A stretch of DNA of 10,054 nucleotides from Candidatus Kaiserbacteria bacterium (GCA_003230945.1 QIHK01000075.1:1-10054), one strand, 5' to 3'; positions 1 through 6,792 are shown, counted from the stretch's first letter. Program-made: numbers and translations. The notes: generated by a model from the letters alone, not told the origin.

Positions 1-725
1 TTATCTTTTTCTGTTGAAAGGTATATATCTTCAATAGAAAAATAAGTCTGTGCGAGTCCAACGAGCTCTTTACGGAGTGTGTCTGCCCTTTCAAGTTTCT
101 CAACTTGTTTCTCGAGGAAACGTAGGTGCGGAGCAAGTTCACGACGTAATGAATTTACTTGCGCAATATTCCCCTCAGTTTTAATAAGTTTACGTTCAGC
201 TTCCTGTTTCTTAAATTCAAAAATCTTGAGCCCCAAGGCATCTTCAAGCATCGCCCGACGATCACGAGCACGAGCAATAAGAATACGATCAGCTTCTCCT
301 TGAGAAATAATATGGTGACCTGTCTCACTGATGTTTGCTCCGGCAAGAAGTTCCTCAATATCGCGCAAACGGACACGAGAACCATTTATAGAGTACTCAC
401 TTGTTCCGTCGCGGAATACAGCACGCTCAATAGAGACTTCATCAAAATCAATATTAAAAACATGGTGACTATTATCGAAAACAATAGCGACTGCCGCGCG
501 GTTTGCACGTGGTATTAAATGTGAACCGCCCCAAATGAGATCTTCTGAGCGCTTCCCACGCATACTCTTCATGGACTGTTCACCGAGAGCAAAACGAAAT
601 GCTTCAGCAACATTAGATTTACCTGAACCATTAGGACCAACAATTGCAGTTGTCGCATTCGAAAAGTCCAATATTGTTTTTTTAGCGAAGGATTTAAACC
701 CAACGATTTCAAGTCGTTTCAGCAT
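1..725 (-). CDS. smc: SMC chromosome-partition ATPase, N-terminal part (C-terminus beyond window)
   Basis: SMC forms the ATP-driven ring that compacts and segregates the chromosome; ScpA and ScpB partners are not in this window. The visible 241 residues are the N-terminal half of the ABC head and the start of the coiled coil. The start MLKRLEIVGFKSF is typical of SMC. Walker A is GPNGSGKSN at residues 30-38 (K36, S37), followed by the family block GEQSMKSMRG (48-57). The Q-loop is ISQGEAD with Q142. From about residue 170 the sequence becomes charged and heptad-like, consistent with the ascending coiled coil. The frame is open to base 1, so the hinge, second coil, signature motif and Walker B are missing only because of the window edge. 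It lies 70 bases downstream of rnc, and an rnc-smc pair is common in bacteria. The ATG at 725 has seven T before it instead of a Shine-Dalgarno, with a -10-like TATACT just upstream. RecN and SbcC are less likely because of the SMC-specific head blocks. Confidence 0.95.
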   Translation of the reverse strand, partial: MLKRLEIVGFKSFAKKTILDFSNATTAIVGPNGSGKSNVAEAFRFALGEQSMKSMRGKRSEDLIWGGSHLIPRANRAAVAIVFDNSHHVFNIDFDEVSIERAVFRDGTSEYSINGSRVRLRDIEELLAGANISETGHHIISQGEADRILIARARDRRAMLEDALGLKIFEFKKQEAERKLIKTEGNIAQVNSLRRELAPHLRFLEKQVEKLERADTLRKELVGLAQTYFSIEDIYLSTEKD

Positions 726-731
726 AAAAAA

Positions 732-737
732 AGTATA
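732..737 (-). promoter_or_regulatory. Candidate -10 box of smc (leaderless type)
   Basis: On the minus strand TATACT (5 of 6 to TATAAT) is followed by six T and then the smc ATG at 725. A start site about 7 bases after the hexamer would fall on or next to the A of the ATG, giving a leaderless mRNA. I find no convincing -35 element, and there is no TG extension. Another TATACT lies at 781-786 on the same strand, just after rnc, but no start codon follows it closely. Confidence 0.45.
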
Positions 738-795
738 CCGCATCTGTATCGCAGAGATGTACTAGGTATGATTATTTTTTAGTATAAAAGTCATT

Positions 796-1485
796 TTACC
801 AACTCATTTTTTCAAGGGCGGCTTGAGCGGCAGCTTGTTCTGCTTCTTGTTTACTTTTCCCTTGGCCATGAGCTATCTCATGATCATTGAGAAATACTCC
901 AATGGTAAAAGTTCGCTCATGATCTGGACCTATCTCATCAATAAGTCGATAGGATGGTGTGGTGCTTTTCTTTTCTTGAGCTACTTCTTGAAAATGACTC
1001 TTCGCATCTTGATAAGAATGATTCTCTATAACTGCATCTATTTTATTGTAGAGAGTATGGGCAATGAATGCTTCCGCAGTGGTAAATCCAGAATCGAGAT
1101 AAATGGCACCGATAATCGCTTCAAATGTGTCAGCAAGAATGGCATCACGCGCTCGACCAATATCTTTCGACTCACCTTTAGAAAGGAGTAGAAAATCACC
1201 GAGTGCGAGCGTGCGAGCACTCTGGGCAAGTGAGACGGTATTTACCAGAGCTGCACGATACGCCGTGAGGTCGCCCTCAGGATTTGCCGGAAACTTCTTA
1301 AAAAGGAAATCAGTAGTGGCAAGCTCAAGTACTGCATCACCGAGAAATTCGAGACGCTCATTATGAGAACCAGTATACTCACGATGTTCATTCAAATAAG
1401 AACGATGGGTTAATGCTTCTATGAGAAGTGCTGGGTTTTTGAAAGAAACACCGAGTACTTTAGCTAATGAATGTAAATCAGGCAT
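796..1485 (-). CDS. rnc: Ribonuclease III
   Basis: Double-strand-specific endoribonuclease that matures rRNA and cleaves structured mRNAs in the cytoplasm. The 229 residues match the usual bacterial length. The catalytic domain (about 1-150) has the signature NERLEFLGDAVL at 42-53, with metal-binding E46 and D50, and the second acidic pair D119 and E122 in ADTFEAIIGAIYLDSG. The double-stranded-RNA-binding domain follows at about 158-227, ending in the GKSKQEAEQAAAQAALEKM helix. All catalytic positions are intact. The gene lies 67 bases downstream of nusB-Nudix and 70 bases upstream of smc on the same strand. The ATG at 1485 agrees with the family N-terminus. Only a weak AGGA, three bases before the ATG, could serve as ribosome-binding site. 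Because RNase III autoregulates in some bacteria, the hairpin at 2479-2517 in the same gene group is worth noting, but that link is inference. Confidence 0.97.
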   Translation of the reverse strand: MPDLHSLAKVLGVSFKNPALLIEALTHRSYLNEHREYTGSHNERLEFLGDAVLELATTDFLFKKFPANPEGDLTAYRAALVNTVSLAQSARTLALGDFLLLSKGESKDIGRARDAILADTFEAIIGAIYLDSGFTTAEAFIAHTLYNKIDAVIENHSYQDAKSHFQEVAQEKKSTTPSYRLIDEIGPDHERTFTIGVFLNDHEIAHGQGKSKQEAEQAAAQAALEKMSW

Positions 1486-1496
1486 ATATCCTATAG

Positions 1497-1524
1497 CTTA
1501 TAACATACGAGGAAAAAACGTGAA
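1497..1524 (-). promoter_or_regulatory. Candidate promoter of rnc
   Basis: The minus strand shows an extended -10, TGT-TATAAG (hexamer 1497-1502, TG at 1504-1505), 11 bases before the rnc ATG. TTCACG at 1519-1524 is a 4-of-6 match to TTGACA with a 16-base spacer. A start about 7 bases after the -10 would leave a leader of only about 4-5 bases. The spacer contains a run of six T. Confidence 0.4.
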
Positions 1525-1552
1525 CCGGACTCTGTAAGAGATGCTGTATCAT

Positions 1553-2452
1553 TTACCGTGACGCAGATTTGTCGAGAAGTTTTTGCACTGCTGATGTAAT
1601 GATGGCCAACATATCGTCATAAAAATTAAGATCAAGAATATCGGTCAAACGAAACCATTTAGCATCATCAAGTCCCCCACTCTTTTTGAGCACAATCGAT
1701 TCGAATGGTGCCTCAGCAAGGAAGAACCAGACATGTTTCCTCACATGACCTTTTTCTGGGTGTGAAGCAACATACTCGTTTTCACCAACTTGGCTTTCAA
1801 CTTTTGCGGTAAGTCCAAGCTCTTCTTTAATGATACGCACTACCCCTTCTTCAGGAGTCGCATCTTTCTCAATATGCCCTTTAGAAAGGGTCCAACGACC
1901 AAAGACATCATGCACGAGTGCAAGGTAATATTGCCCATCATGCTTTGAGTACACAATGGCACCACCCATCTTCTCAAGTGGCAGTTCCTCACGTTTTAAT
2001 CGCTTTTTACTATGGTCATCTTTACCCGGTTCGCCTATTTCTTTATATACCGCACCGAGAACACCATTTACAAAGCGACCTGAAGAGTCCCCACCAAAAG
2101 TTTTAGCGAGTTCGATAGCTTCATTAATAGCGACTTTCGCGGGTACTTGCGAACGGTCAGCAAAAAGGAGTTCAAAAAGACCAATACGTAAAATATTGCG
2201 GTCAACCGGTGCAATACGATCGAGTGGCCAGTCGGGTGCCGCTTTCTCAATAATGAGATCAATATCTTCTTTCTTTGCAAGCACACTCTTAAGAAGAGTT
2301 TCCATGAACGGGCGATCCATATCATCTCCGCCGAATTCTGCGACATTACGCTTAAGAATCGGTATCGCCTCTGAAGCGACATGTGTCGATGCAGTGTCCC
2401 ACTCAAAGAGTGTTTGTAATACCACTGATCGTGCTAAATGTCGGTTTGCCAT
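1553..2452 (-). CDS. nusB: NusB transcription antitermination factor fused to a Nudix hydrolase-like domain
   Basis: The 299-residue protein has two domains. Residues 1-135 are a complete NusB, the all-helical factor that binds boxA RNA with S10 (NusE) in rRNA antitermination. Marks include ANRHLARSVVLQTLFEWD at the start, APVDRNILRIGLFELLF, and INEAIELAKTFG followed by RFVNGVLGAV. After a charged linker (about 136-158), residues 160-299 look like a Nudix fold. The Nudix box spans 192-214, from GHIEKDATPEEG to KEELGL. Against GX5EX7REUXEEXGU, R206, E210, E211 and G213 are kept, but position 7 is A198 instead of E, and the E of RE is I207. In MutT that glutamate is a metal ligand, so hydrolase activity is uncertain. 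NusB alone is usually about 130-150 aa. I chose ATG 2452 because family proteins begin at this point; an in-frame TTG at 2479 would add nine residues. There is no stop or frameshift between the domains. Confidence 0.92.
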   Translation of the reverse strand: MANRHLARSVVLQTLFEWDTASTHVASEAIPILKRNVAEFGGDDMDRPFMETLLKSVLAKKEDIDLIIEKAAPDWPLDRIAPVDRNILRIGLFELLFADRSQVPAKVAINEAIELAKTFGGDSSGRFVNGVLGAVYKEIGEPGKDDHSKKRLKREELPLEKMGGAIVYSKHDGQYYLALVHDVFGRWTLSKGHIEKDATPEEGVVRIIKEELGLTAKVESQVGENEYVASHPEKGHVRKHVWFFLAEAPFESIVLKKSGGLDDAKWFRLTDILDLNFYDDMLAIITSAVQKLLDKSASR

Positions 2453-2469
2453 GGAAAGAACGTTTGATG

Positions 2470-2478
2470 AGTATACCA
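2470..2478 (-). promoter_or_regulatory. Candidate extended -10 of nusB-Nudix
   Basis: TGG-TATACT on the minus strand (hexamer 2470-2475, TG extension at 2477-2478) lies 17 bases before ATG 2452. This predicts a leader of about 10 bases, with no Shine-Dalgarno. The position expected for the -35 falls inside the hairpin at 2479-2517 and shows no good TTGACA match, so promoter use would depend on the extended -10. Confidence 0.4.
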
Positions 2479-2517
2479 AACAGTAAAGTCTGCGCCAGAG
2501 GTGCAGACGTTACTGTT
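2479..2517 (-). other. Imperfect 17-bp hairpin between rpmF and nusB
   Basis: The arms 2479-2496 and 2500-2517 pair as follows: eight pairs outside (AACAGTAA with TTACTGTT), one A/G mismatch (2487 with 2509), then nine pairs inside (GTCTGCGCC with GGTGCAGAC, one G-U). The loop is AGA (2497-2499). Neither strand has a U-tract directly after the stem, so a classic intrinsic terminator is unlikely. In a transcript reading from rpmF the structure would lie just before the nusB start and next to its -10. It could be a processing site, a weak attenuator or an RNase III substrate; none of these is shown. Confidence 0.55.
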
Positions 2518-2536
2518 GTGGATTTAAAATATTATT

Positions 2537-2875
2537 TTAAGCACCGCCACCCATACCACTACGCGAACGTGGTCGTGCTGCCTCAGCGATTTTGCCAATG
2601 ATTCCCTTAGAACCTTCGACAGCTGGAGTATGTTCACGCACGTGTTCATGATCAGTCTCGGTAAGTTTTCCTTGTGGTACTTTTTTAGCATTTTCAACCT
2701 TTACCTTTTGCTTTGCAATTTGCTTTCCACGATACATTCCTGTCACTTCATCGATATGATGAGGGAAACGGAGATTACCCGTTTCTTTATCCGTTACAAT
2801 ATTCACATCGACGAGCGCGTGGTGCGACCGGCGGTTATTAGTTTGAGCGCGAGTATGGCGCATTCGTACTGACAT
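2537..2875 (-). CDS. rpmF: Ribosomal protein bL32, cysteine-free with long C-terminal extension
   Basis: Structural protein of the large ribosomal subunit. The N-terminal part, MSVRMRHTRAQTNNRRSHHAL, is the conserved basic L32 tail that inserts into rRNA, and TGMYRGKQI at about residues 45-53 matches the conserved end of the L32 core. Many L32 proteins carry two CxxC pairs for zinc between these blocks. Here the segment is VNIVTDKETGNLRFPHHIDEV and the whole protein has no cysteine, so this is a zinc-independent form. At 112 residues it is about twice the usual 55-60. The extra 60 or so residues are charged, then rich in Arg, Ser and Gly, ending RSRSGMGGGA, and I recognise no domain in them. 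ATG 2875 is preferred over an in-frame GTG at 2884 because it matches the family start and sits 7 bases after a good -10. The neighbours are rnhB upstream (54-base gap) and nusB downstream (84-base gap). Confidence 0.85.
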   Translation of the reverse strand: MSVRMRHTRAQTNNRRSHHALVDVNIVTDKETGNLRFPHHIDEVTGMYRGKQIAKQKVKVENAKKVPQGKLTETDHEHVREHTPAVEGSKGIIGKIAEAARPRSRSGMGGGA

Positions 2876-2882
2876 GCCCGCC

Positions 2883-2911
2883 ACTTTACCCTAGAGCACC
2901 CAAAAAAGCAA
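2883..2911 (-). promoter_or_regulatory. Candidate promoter of rpmF (best -35/-10 pair in the window)
   Basis: On the minus strand TTGCTT (2906-2911) and TAAAGT (2883-2888) are separated by exactly 17 bases, and the -10 is followed by 7 bases and then ATG 2875. This fits a sigma-70 type promoter with initiation at or next to the start codon. It lies in the 54-base gap after the rnhB stop, so rpmF could be transcribed independently of rnhB. Confidence 0.5.
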
Positions 2912-2929
2912 AAGAATCGATAACAGTAA

Positions 2930-3517
2930 CTAAGTAATAAATCGTGTGCAGAAGGTTCGACGATGAAGGTTGCTCAGACCAAACATACGAATAGCTTTTT
3001 GATGTGCCACTGTTCCGTACCCTTTATGCTGAGCAAAACCGTATTCAGGATACTGTTCAGACATTTTTACCATGAATCGATCACGAGTTACTTTTGCAGC
3101 AATAGATGCGAGTGAAATGAGCGGTACACTTTCATCACCTCTAATAATAGTCTGTTGCTGATACTCAGGAGGTGCCTGTAACGCCCCATCAAGAAAGATT
3201 TCTACTTGGGCAGTATCGGGCGCTAGCTGGTGCACACCGTGCTCAATAGCTTCACGTATTACCACAGAGATACCTCGAGTATCAATACGCGTAGCATCAC
3301 CAAACTCAACCTTAAAAGAGATATCACCAACTCTGACACGTGCTTCAAGTATCTTGAAAATCTCCTCGCGTTTCTTCTCTGAAAGTTTTTTTGAATCCGC
3401 GACTCCTGGGAATTCACGCAACACATCAAATTTTTTATGGACTTTCACCAAACCGACAGCTACCGGCCCCGCAAGGGGGCCTCGCCCAGCTTCATCTATA
3501 CCAAGCACAAATTGCAT
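2930..3517 (-). CDS. rnhB: Ribonuclease HII
   Basis: Cleaves RNA in RNA-DNA hybrids and starts ribonucleotide excision repair at single misincorporated ribonucleotides. The 195-residue length is normal for the family. The protein opens with the defining motif GIDEAGRGPLAGPV at 6-19, providing D8 and E9. DSKKLSEKKRE follows at 41-51. LDG gives D110 and RGD gives D128, which correspond to D108 and D126 of the E. coli enzyme with the same 18-residue spacing. ASIAAKVTRDR (137-147) and HKGYGT (164-169) complete the family marks, so the active site is intact. I chose ATG 3517 because GIDEAGRG normally follows within a few residues of the start; an in-frame upstream ATG at 3550 would add eleven residues and run into dnaE. 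Its start faces that of dnaE across 22 bases, and it is the first of five genes on this strand. Confidence 0.96.
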   Translation of the reverse strand: MQFVLGIDEAGRGPLAGPVAVGLVKVHKKFDVLREFPGVADSKKLSEKKREEIFKILEARVRVGDISFKVEFGDATRIDTRGISVVIREAIEHGVHQLAPDTAQVEIFLDGALQAPPEYQQQTIIRGDESVPLISLASIAAKVTRDRFMVKMSEQYPEYGFAQHKGYGTVAHQKAIRMFGLSNLHRRTFCTRFIT

Positions 3518-3539
3518 GAAGAAAGTATACTGGATAGTA
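3518..3539. promoter_or_regulatory. Divergent rnhB/dnaE promoter with shared palindromic -10
   Basis: The whole 22-base gap between two divergent start codons is listed. At its centre AGTATACT (3524-3531) is its own reverse complement, so each strand reads TATACT. On the plus strand the hexamer is 3526-3531 with 8 bases to the dnaE ATG (3540). On the minus strand it is 3524-3529 with 6 bases to the rnhB ATG (3517). Neither direction shows a Shine-Dalgarno or a clear -35; any -35 would lie inside the opposing gene. The predicted mRNAs are leaderless or nearly so. Confidence 0.5.
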
Positions 3540-6500
3540 ATGGATTCCACATTTATCCATCTTCACACACATAGTCACTACACCTTTCTTCAAGCACTCC
3601 CTAAAATTGATGAGCTCGTGAAGAAGGCAAAAGACGAAGGAATGAACGCACTAGCGCTCACTGATGGAGGTAATATGCATGGTGCTATAGAGTTTTATAA
3701 AGTAGCAACAGCGGCAGGTATTAAACCGATTCTCGGTGTCGATGCCTATCTTGCTCCACGTTCTCGTCATGAAAAAGACCCGAATTTTGACGCGAAACAT
3801 TCGCGTATAGTGCTTCTTGCGGAAAATAACGACGGTTATAAAAATCTTCTCTTTCTTGTTACAAAATCATGGACAGAAGGATTCTTCGATCGACCTCGCA
3901 TAGATAAAGAACTTTTAAGTAACCATCACAATAATATAATTGTCATTCTTCCCTCTTTTGCAAGTGCCGTATCTCAATGTTTACGTGTGGGTGATGGGAA
4001 CGGTGCACGTGCCGTGCTTACTGAGTTTAAAGAAATTTTCGGAGAGAAAAATATCTTCCTTGAAATAACACACCATCCAAAAGTTAAGGGACATGAGTCC
4101 CTTATGAAAAAACTTATCGCACTTGCTAAGGAAACAAATACCCCACTTGTTGCTCAGCACGATGTATATTATCTGGAACCTAACGATCGAGAAGCGACTG
4201 AAATTATGCGTCGCATACAGCAAGGTACACATGGACAAAATGAGGATGAAGACTTTTCATTTATAAGTGAAAAACAGGCGATAAAACTCTTCAAAGAAAC
4301 ACCTGAAGCTATTTTGAATTCACGTAAAATTGCTGACCGCTGTACACTCGACTTTACTCTTGGTGAATGGGTATTCCCTGAAGTCCCTATTTCTAAAACA
4401 TACAAAAGCCATAATGAAGAACTGCGAATGAAAGCCTACGCAGGAATAAAAACTCGTGGTCTTGAAGAGACAAAAGAAGTTATTGATCGTATCGAATACG
4501 AACTTAAAATTATTATAGATAAAGGATTTGCTGTCTATTATCTCGTTGTAGCTGATCTTCTTAATTATGCAAAAAGTGCCGGTATTCTTACTACTACTCG
4601 CGGTAGTGCTGCAGGTTCTTTGGTGGGATATCTCACTGGTATTACAAATGTAGACCCTCTGTTTTACAAACTCCCTTTTGAACGATTCTTAAATCCAGAA
4701 CGCCCAAAAGCACCAGATATCGATATGGATATGGCCGACAACCGCCGTGATGACATGATTGCTTACGCAAAACGTCGCTATGGTGATGACCATGTCGCGC
4801 AAATTGGTACCTTTGGCAAAATGATGGCGCGAGCCGCGGTACGCGATGTTGCGCGTGCCCTTGGTCATTCCTACACAACCGGTGACCGTATCGCCAAACT
4901 TATTCCAACTGGTTCGCAAGGATTTCCAATGACTATCGATAGAGCTCTTAAACTCGAACCAGACTTAAAATCTATTTATGACGAAGACGATGATGTACAA
5001 GAGATTATCAATCTCGCTAAACGTATTGAAGGTTGTGTGCGCCACGTCGGCGTACATGCCGCTGGTGTCGTAATTGCTCCTACTCCGCTCATCGAGTGGG
5101 CACCAACTCAACCGGACCCAAAAGGCACTGGTAAGATTATTACTCAATACGATATGTATTCGATCGCTGATGAGTATGGTGGTGTTGGTTTACTCAAGTT
5201 TGACTTCCTTGGTATTAAAAATCTTTCCATTCTTGCCGATGTAGTTGCGCGGGTAAAGAAAGTACGAGGTATCGAAGTAGATATTGAAAATATTCCCATA
5301 GATGATGCACTCACTTTTGAAATGCTCGCGCGTGGCGAGACGTACGGCACCTTTCAACTTGGGGGTAGTGGCATGACCCATTGGTTGAAAGATCTCAAAC
5401 CGTCCACTATCCACGATATCAATGCCATAGTTGCTCTCTATCGTCCGGGACCAATGGAGACCATCCCTTCTTATATTGAACGCAAACATAATCCACGTTT
5501 GATTAATTATATTGATCCACGTATGAAGGATTATCTCGATTTCTCTTACGGTCTACTTATTTATCAAGATGATGTGCTCCTCACTGCTATCACCTTAGCG
5601 GGTTATTCGTGGCTTGAAGCAGATAAACTTCGTAAGGCTATGGGTAAAAAAATCCCAAAAATCATGCAGGCAGAAAAAGAAAAGCTCCTTAAAGGATTCG
5701 CAGAATATGGTGGCCTCACGAAAGAAAAAGGACAAAAACTTTGGGAACTCATTGAGCCATTTGCCGCCTACGGTTTCAACAAGGCGCATGCCGCGAGTTA
5801 TGGGAAGGTTGCCTATCAAACCTCCTACATGAAAGCAAACTACCCACTGGAATATATGGCTGCTTTACTCACCGCAGACTCGGGCGATACTGAAGAAATC
5901 GCACGTCTCGTTTCAGAAGCAACACGTATGAAAATTCCCGTGTTACCACCAGACGTGAATGAAAGCGAAACTGATTTCACAACAGTATATATTTCTGATA
6001 CTCAGAGAAAAGACACCCCACACTCTTCTTCAAAGAAAGAAGAAGATACACCACTTCCAAATGCCATTCGATTTGGACTTTCAAGTATAAAAAACTTCGG
6101 TGATGGCATTGCACACGCCATTCTCGATGAACGTCTGGAGAATGGACCATACCTATCTCTCTCAAACTTCCTTTCACGAGTAGGATTAAAAAATCTTAAT
6201 AGAAAATCACTTGAGGCACTTATAAAATGTGGCGCTCTCGATCGCTTTGAACGTCGCGGAACATTACTCAAGAATATTGAGACCTTACTTACTTTTCATC
6301 GCGAGACAACAGCAAAAGCACCCCAAGATTCCCTTTTCGGTAACACTTTTTCCGCACCAGTTCTCACTCTTCCAGAGGGTGAGTATGTATCTCTTACAGA
6401 CAAACTTCTTTGGGAAAAAGAATTACTTGGTATCTATATTTCTGGACACCCACTTGATGCGTATCCTGACAAACTTTCAAAAGCGAAACTGACACTTAAA

Positions 6501-6770
6501 ATGATTCAAGAGGAACCACAAGCTGGATTACCAGTTATTCTGCCAATTCTTATTGCTGAAGTGCGAGCCATTCTCACAAAAAGTGGCGAAAAAATGGCTT
6601 TTATTAAAATTGAAGATAAAACAGGAGAATTGGAATCCGTTATATTTCCAAAACTCTTTAAACAGCACGCCACTACTATAGTAGCTGGATCTTGTGCACT
6701 CATTAAGGGCCATGTAAGCCTTCGAAATGGAGAGGTCTCTATAACCATCGATGAGTTCAAGCCACTATAG
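3540..6770 (+). CDS. dnaE: DNA polymerase III alpha subunit (replicative polymerase)
   Basis: Family C polymerase that replicates the chromosome; 1076 residues. The PHP domain comes first (HLHTHSHY at 7-14). The palm follows with TRGSAAGSLVGY, then PDIDMD, giving D395 and D397, and KFDFLG with D555, equivalent to D401, D403 and D555 of E. coli. YRPGPME and AYGFNKAHAASYG belong to the fingers region. A hydrophilic Ser/Lys/Glu insert at about 820-842 precedes the helix-hairpin-helix part ending in LIKCGALDRF. QDSLF at 929-933 is a perfect QxxLF clamp-binding motif at the position of the E. coli motif. An OB-fold domain (about 990-1076) ends the protein, so the E. coli tau-binding C-terminal domain is absent. 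The PHP has lost some metal ligands: TDGG at 41-44 where TDH is usual, and DVYY at 208-211 where a His is usual. PHP proofreading is therefore doubtful. ATG 3540 matches the family start; longer in-frame extensions run into rnhB. Confidence 0.97.
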   Translation: MDSTFIHLHTHSHYTFLQALPKIDELVKKAKDEGMNALALTDGGNMHGAIEFYKVATAAGIKPILGVDAYLAPRSRHEKDPNFDAKHSRIVLLAENNDGYKNLLFLVTKSWTEGFFDRPRIDKELLSNHHNNIIVILPSFASAVSQCLRVGDGNGARAVLTEFKEIFGEKNIFLEITHHPKVKGHESLMKKLIALAKETNTPLVAQHDVYYLEPNDREATEIMRRIQQGTHGQNEDEDFSFISEKQAIKLFKETPEAILNSRKIADRCTLDFTLGEWVFPEVPISKTYKSHNEELRMKAYAGIKTRGLEETKEVIDRIEYELKIIIDKGFAVYYLVVADLLNYAKSAGILTTTRGSAAGSLVGYLTGITNVDPLFYKLPFERFLNPERPKAPDIDMDMADNRRDDMIAYAKRRYGDDHVAQIGTFGKMMARAAVRDVARALGHSYTTGDRIAKLIPTGSQGFPMTIDRALKLEPDLKSIYDEDDDVQEIINLAKRIEGCVRHVGVHAAGVVIAPTPLIEWAPTQPDPKGTGKIITQYDMYSIADEYGGVGLLKFDFLGIKNLSILADVVARVKKVRGIEVDIENIPIDDALTFEMLARGETYGTFQLGGSGMTHWLKDLKPSTIHDINAIVALYRPGPMETIPSYIERKHNPRLINYIDPRMKDYLDFSYGLLIYQDDVLLTAITLAGYSWLEADKLRKAMGKKIPKIMQAEKEKLLKGFAEYGGLTKEKGQKLWELIEPFAAYGFNKAHAASYGKVAYQTSYMKANYPLEYMAALLTADSGDTEEIARLVSEATRMKIPVLPPDVNESETDFTTVYISDTQRKDTPHSSSKKEEDTPLPNAIRFGLSSIKNFGDGIAHAILDERLENGPYLSLSNFLSRVGLKNLNRKSLEALIKCGALDRFERRGTLLKNIETLLTFHRETTAKAPQDSLFGNTFSAPVLTLPEGEYVSLTDKLLWEKELLGIYISGHPLDAYPDKLSKAKLTLKMIQEEPQAGLPVILPILIAEVRAILTKSGEKMAFIKIEDKTGELESVIFPKLFKQHATTIVAGSCALIKGHVSLRNGEVSITIDEFKPL

Positions 6771-6776
6771 ATTTTG

Positions 6777-6785
6777 TGTTATTCT
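6777..6785 (+). promoter_or_regulatory. Candidate extended -10 of thrS
   Basis: TGT-TATTCT (hexamer 6780-6785, TG at 6777-6778) lies in the 22-base gap after the dnaE stop, with 7 bases before ATG 6793. The bases before the ATG are CTCTCAC, with no Shine-Dalgarno. Only a weak TTCAAG at 6756-6761 could serve as -35. The spacing supports ATG 6793 over the ATG at 6751, and predicts that thrS can be transcribed apart from dnaE. Confidence 0.45.
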
Positions 6786-6792
6786 CTCTCAC

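Noticed and set aside
1497..1545. Terminator before rnc based on the run of six T
   Set aside because: No stable stem precedes the T run; it fits better as promoter spacer.
2453..2479. TTG start for NusB
   Set aside because: The -10-like TATACT at 2470-2475 would be inside the gene, and NusB proteins start at the ATG 2452 position.
1956..2486. Plus-strand open frame of 176 codons
   Set aside because: It is the antisense shadow of nusB-Nudix; the translation is Ser/Arg-rich with no recognisable motif.
2479..2517. Intrinsic terminator for rpmF
   Set aside because: No U-tract follows the stem on either strand.
3354..3539. In-frame extension of dnaE by 62 residues
   Set aside because: It runs antisense through rnhB, has no family similarity, and DnaE proteins begin close to the HLHTH motif, as ATG 3540 gives.
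6751..6792. Earlier ATG for thrS overlapping the dnaE end
   Set aside because: It adds 14 residues without family similarity, and the -10 candidate at 6780-6785 would lie inside the coding sequence.
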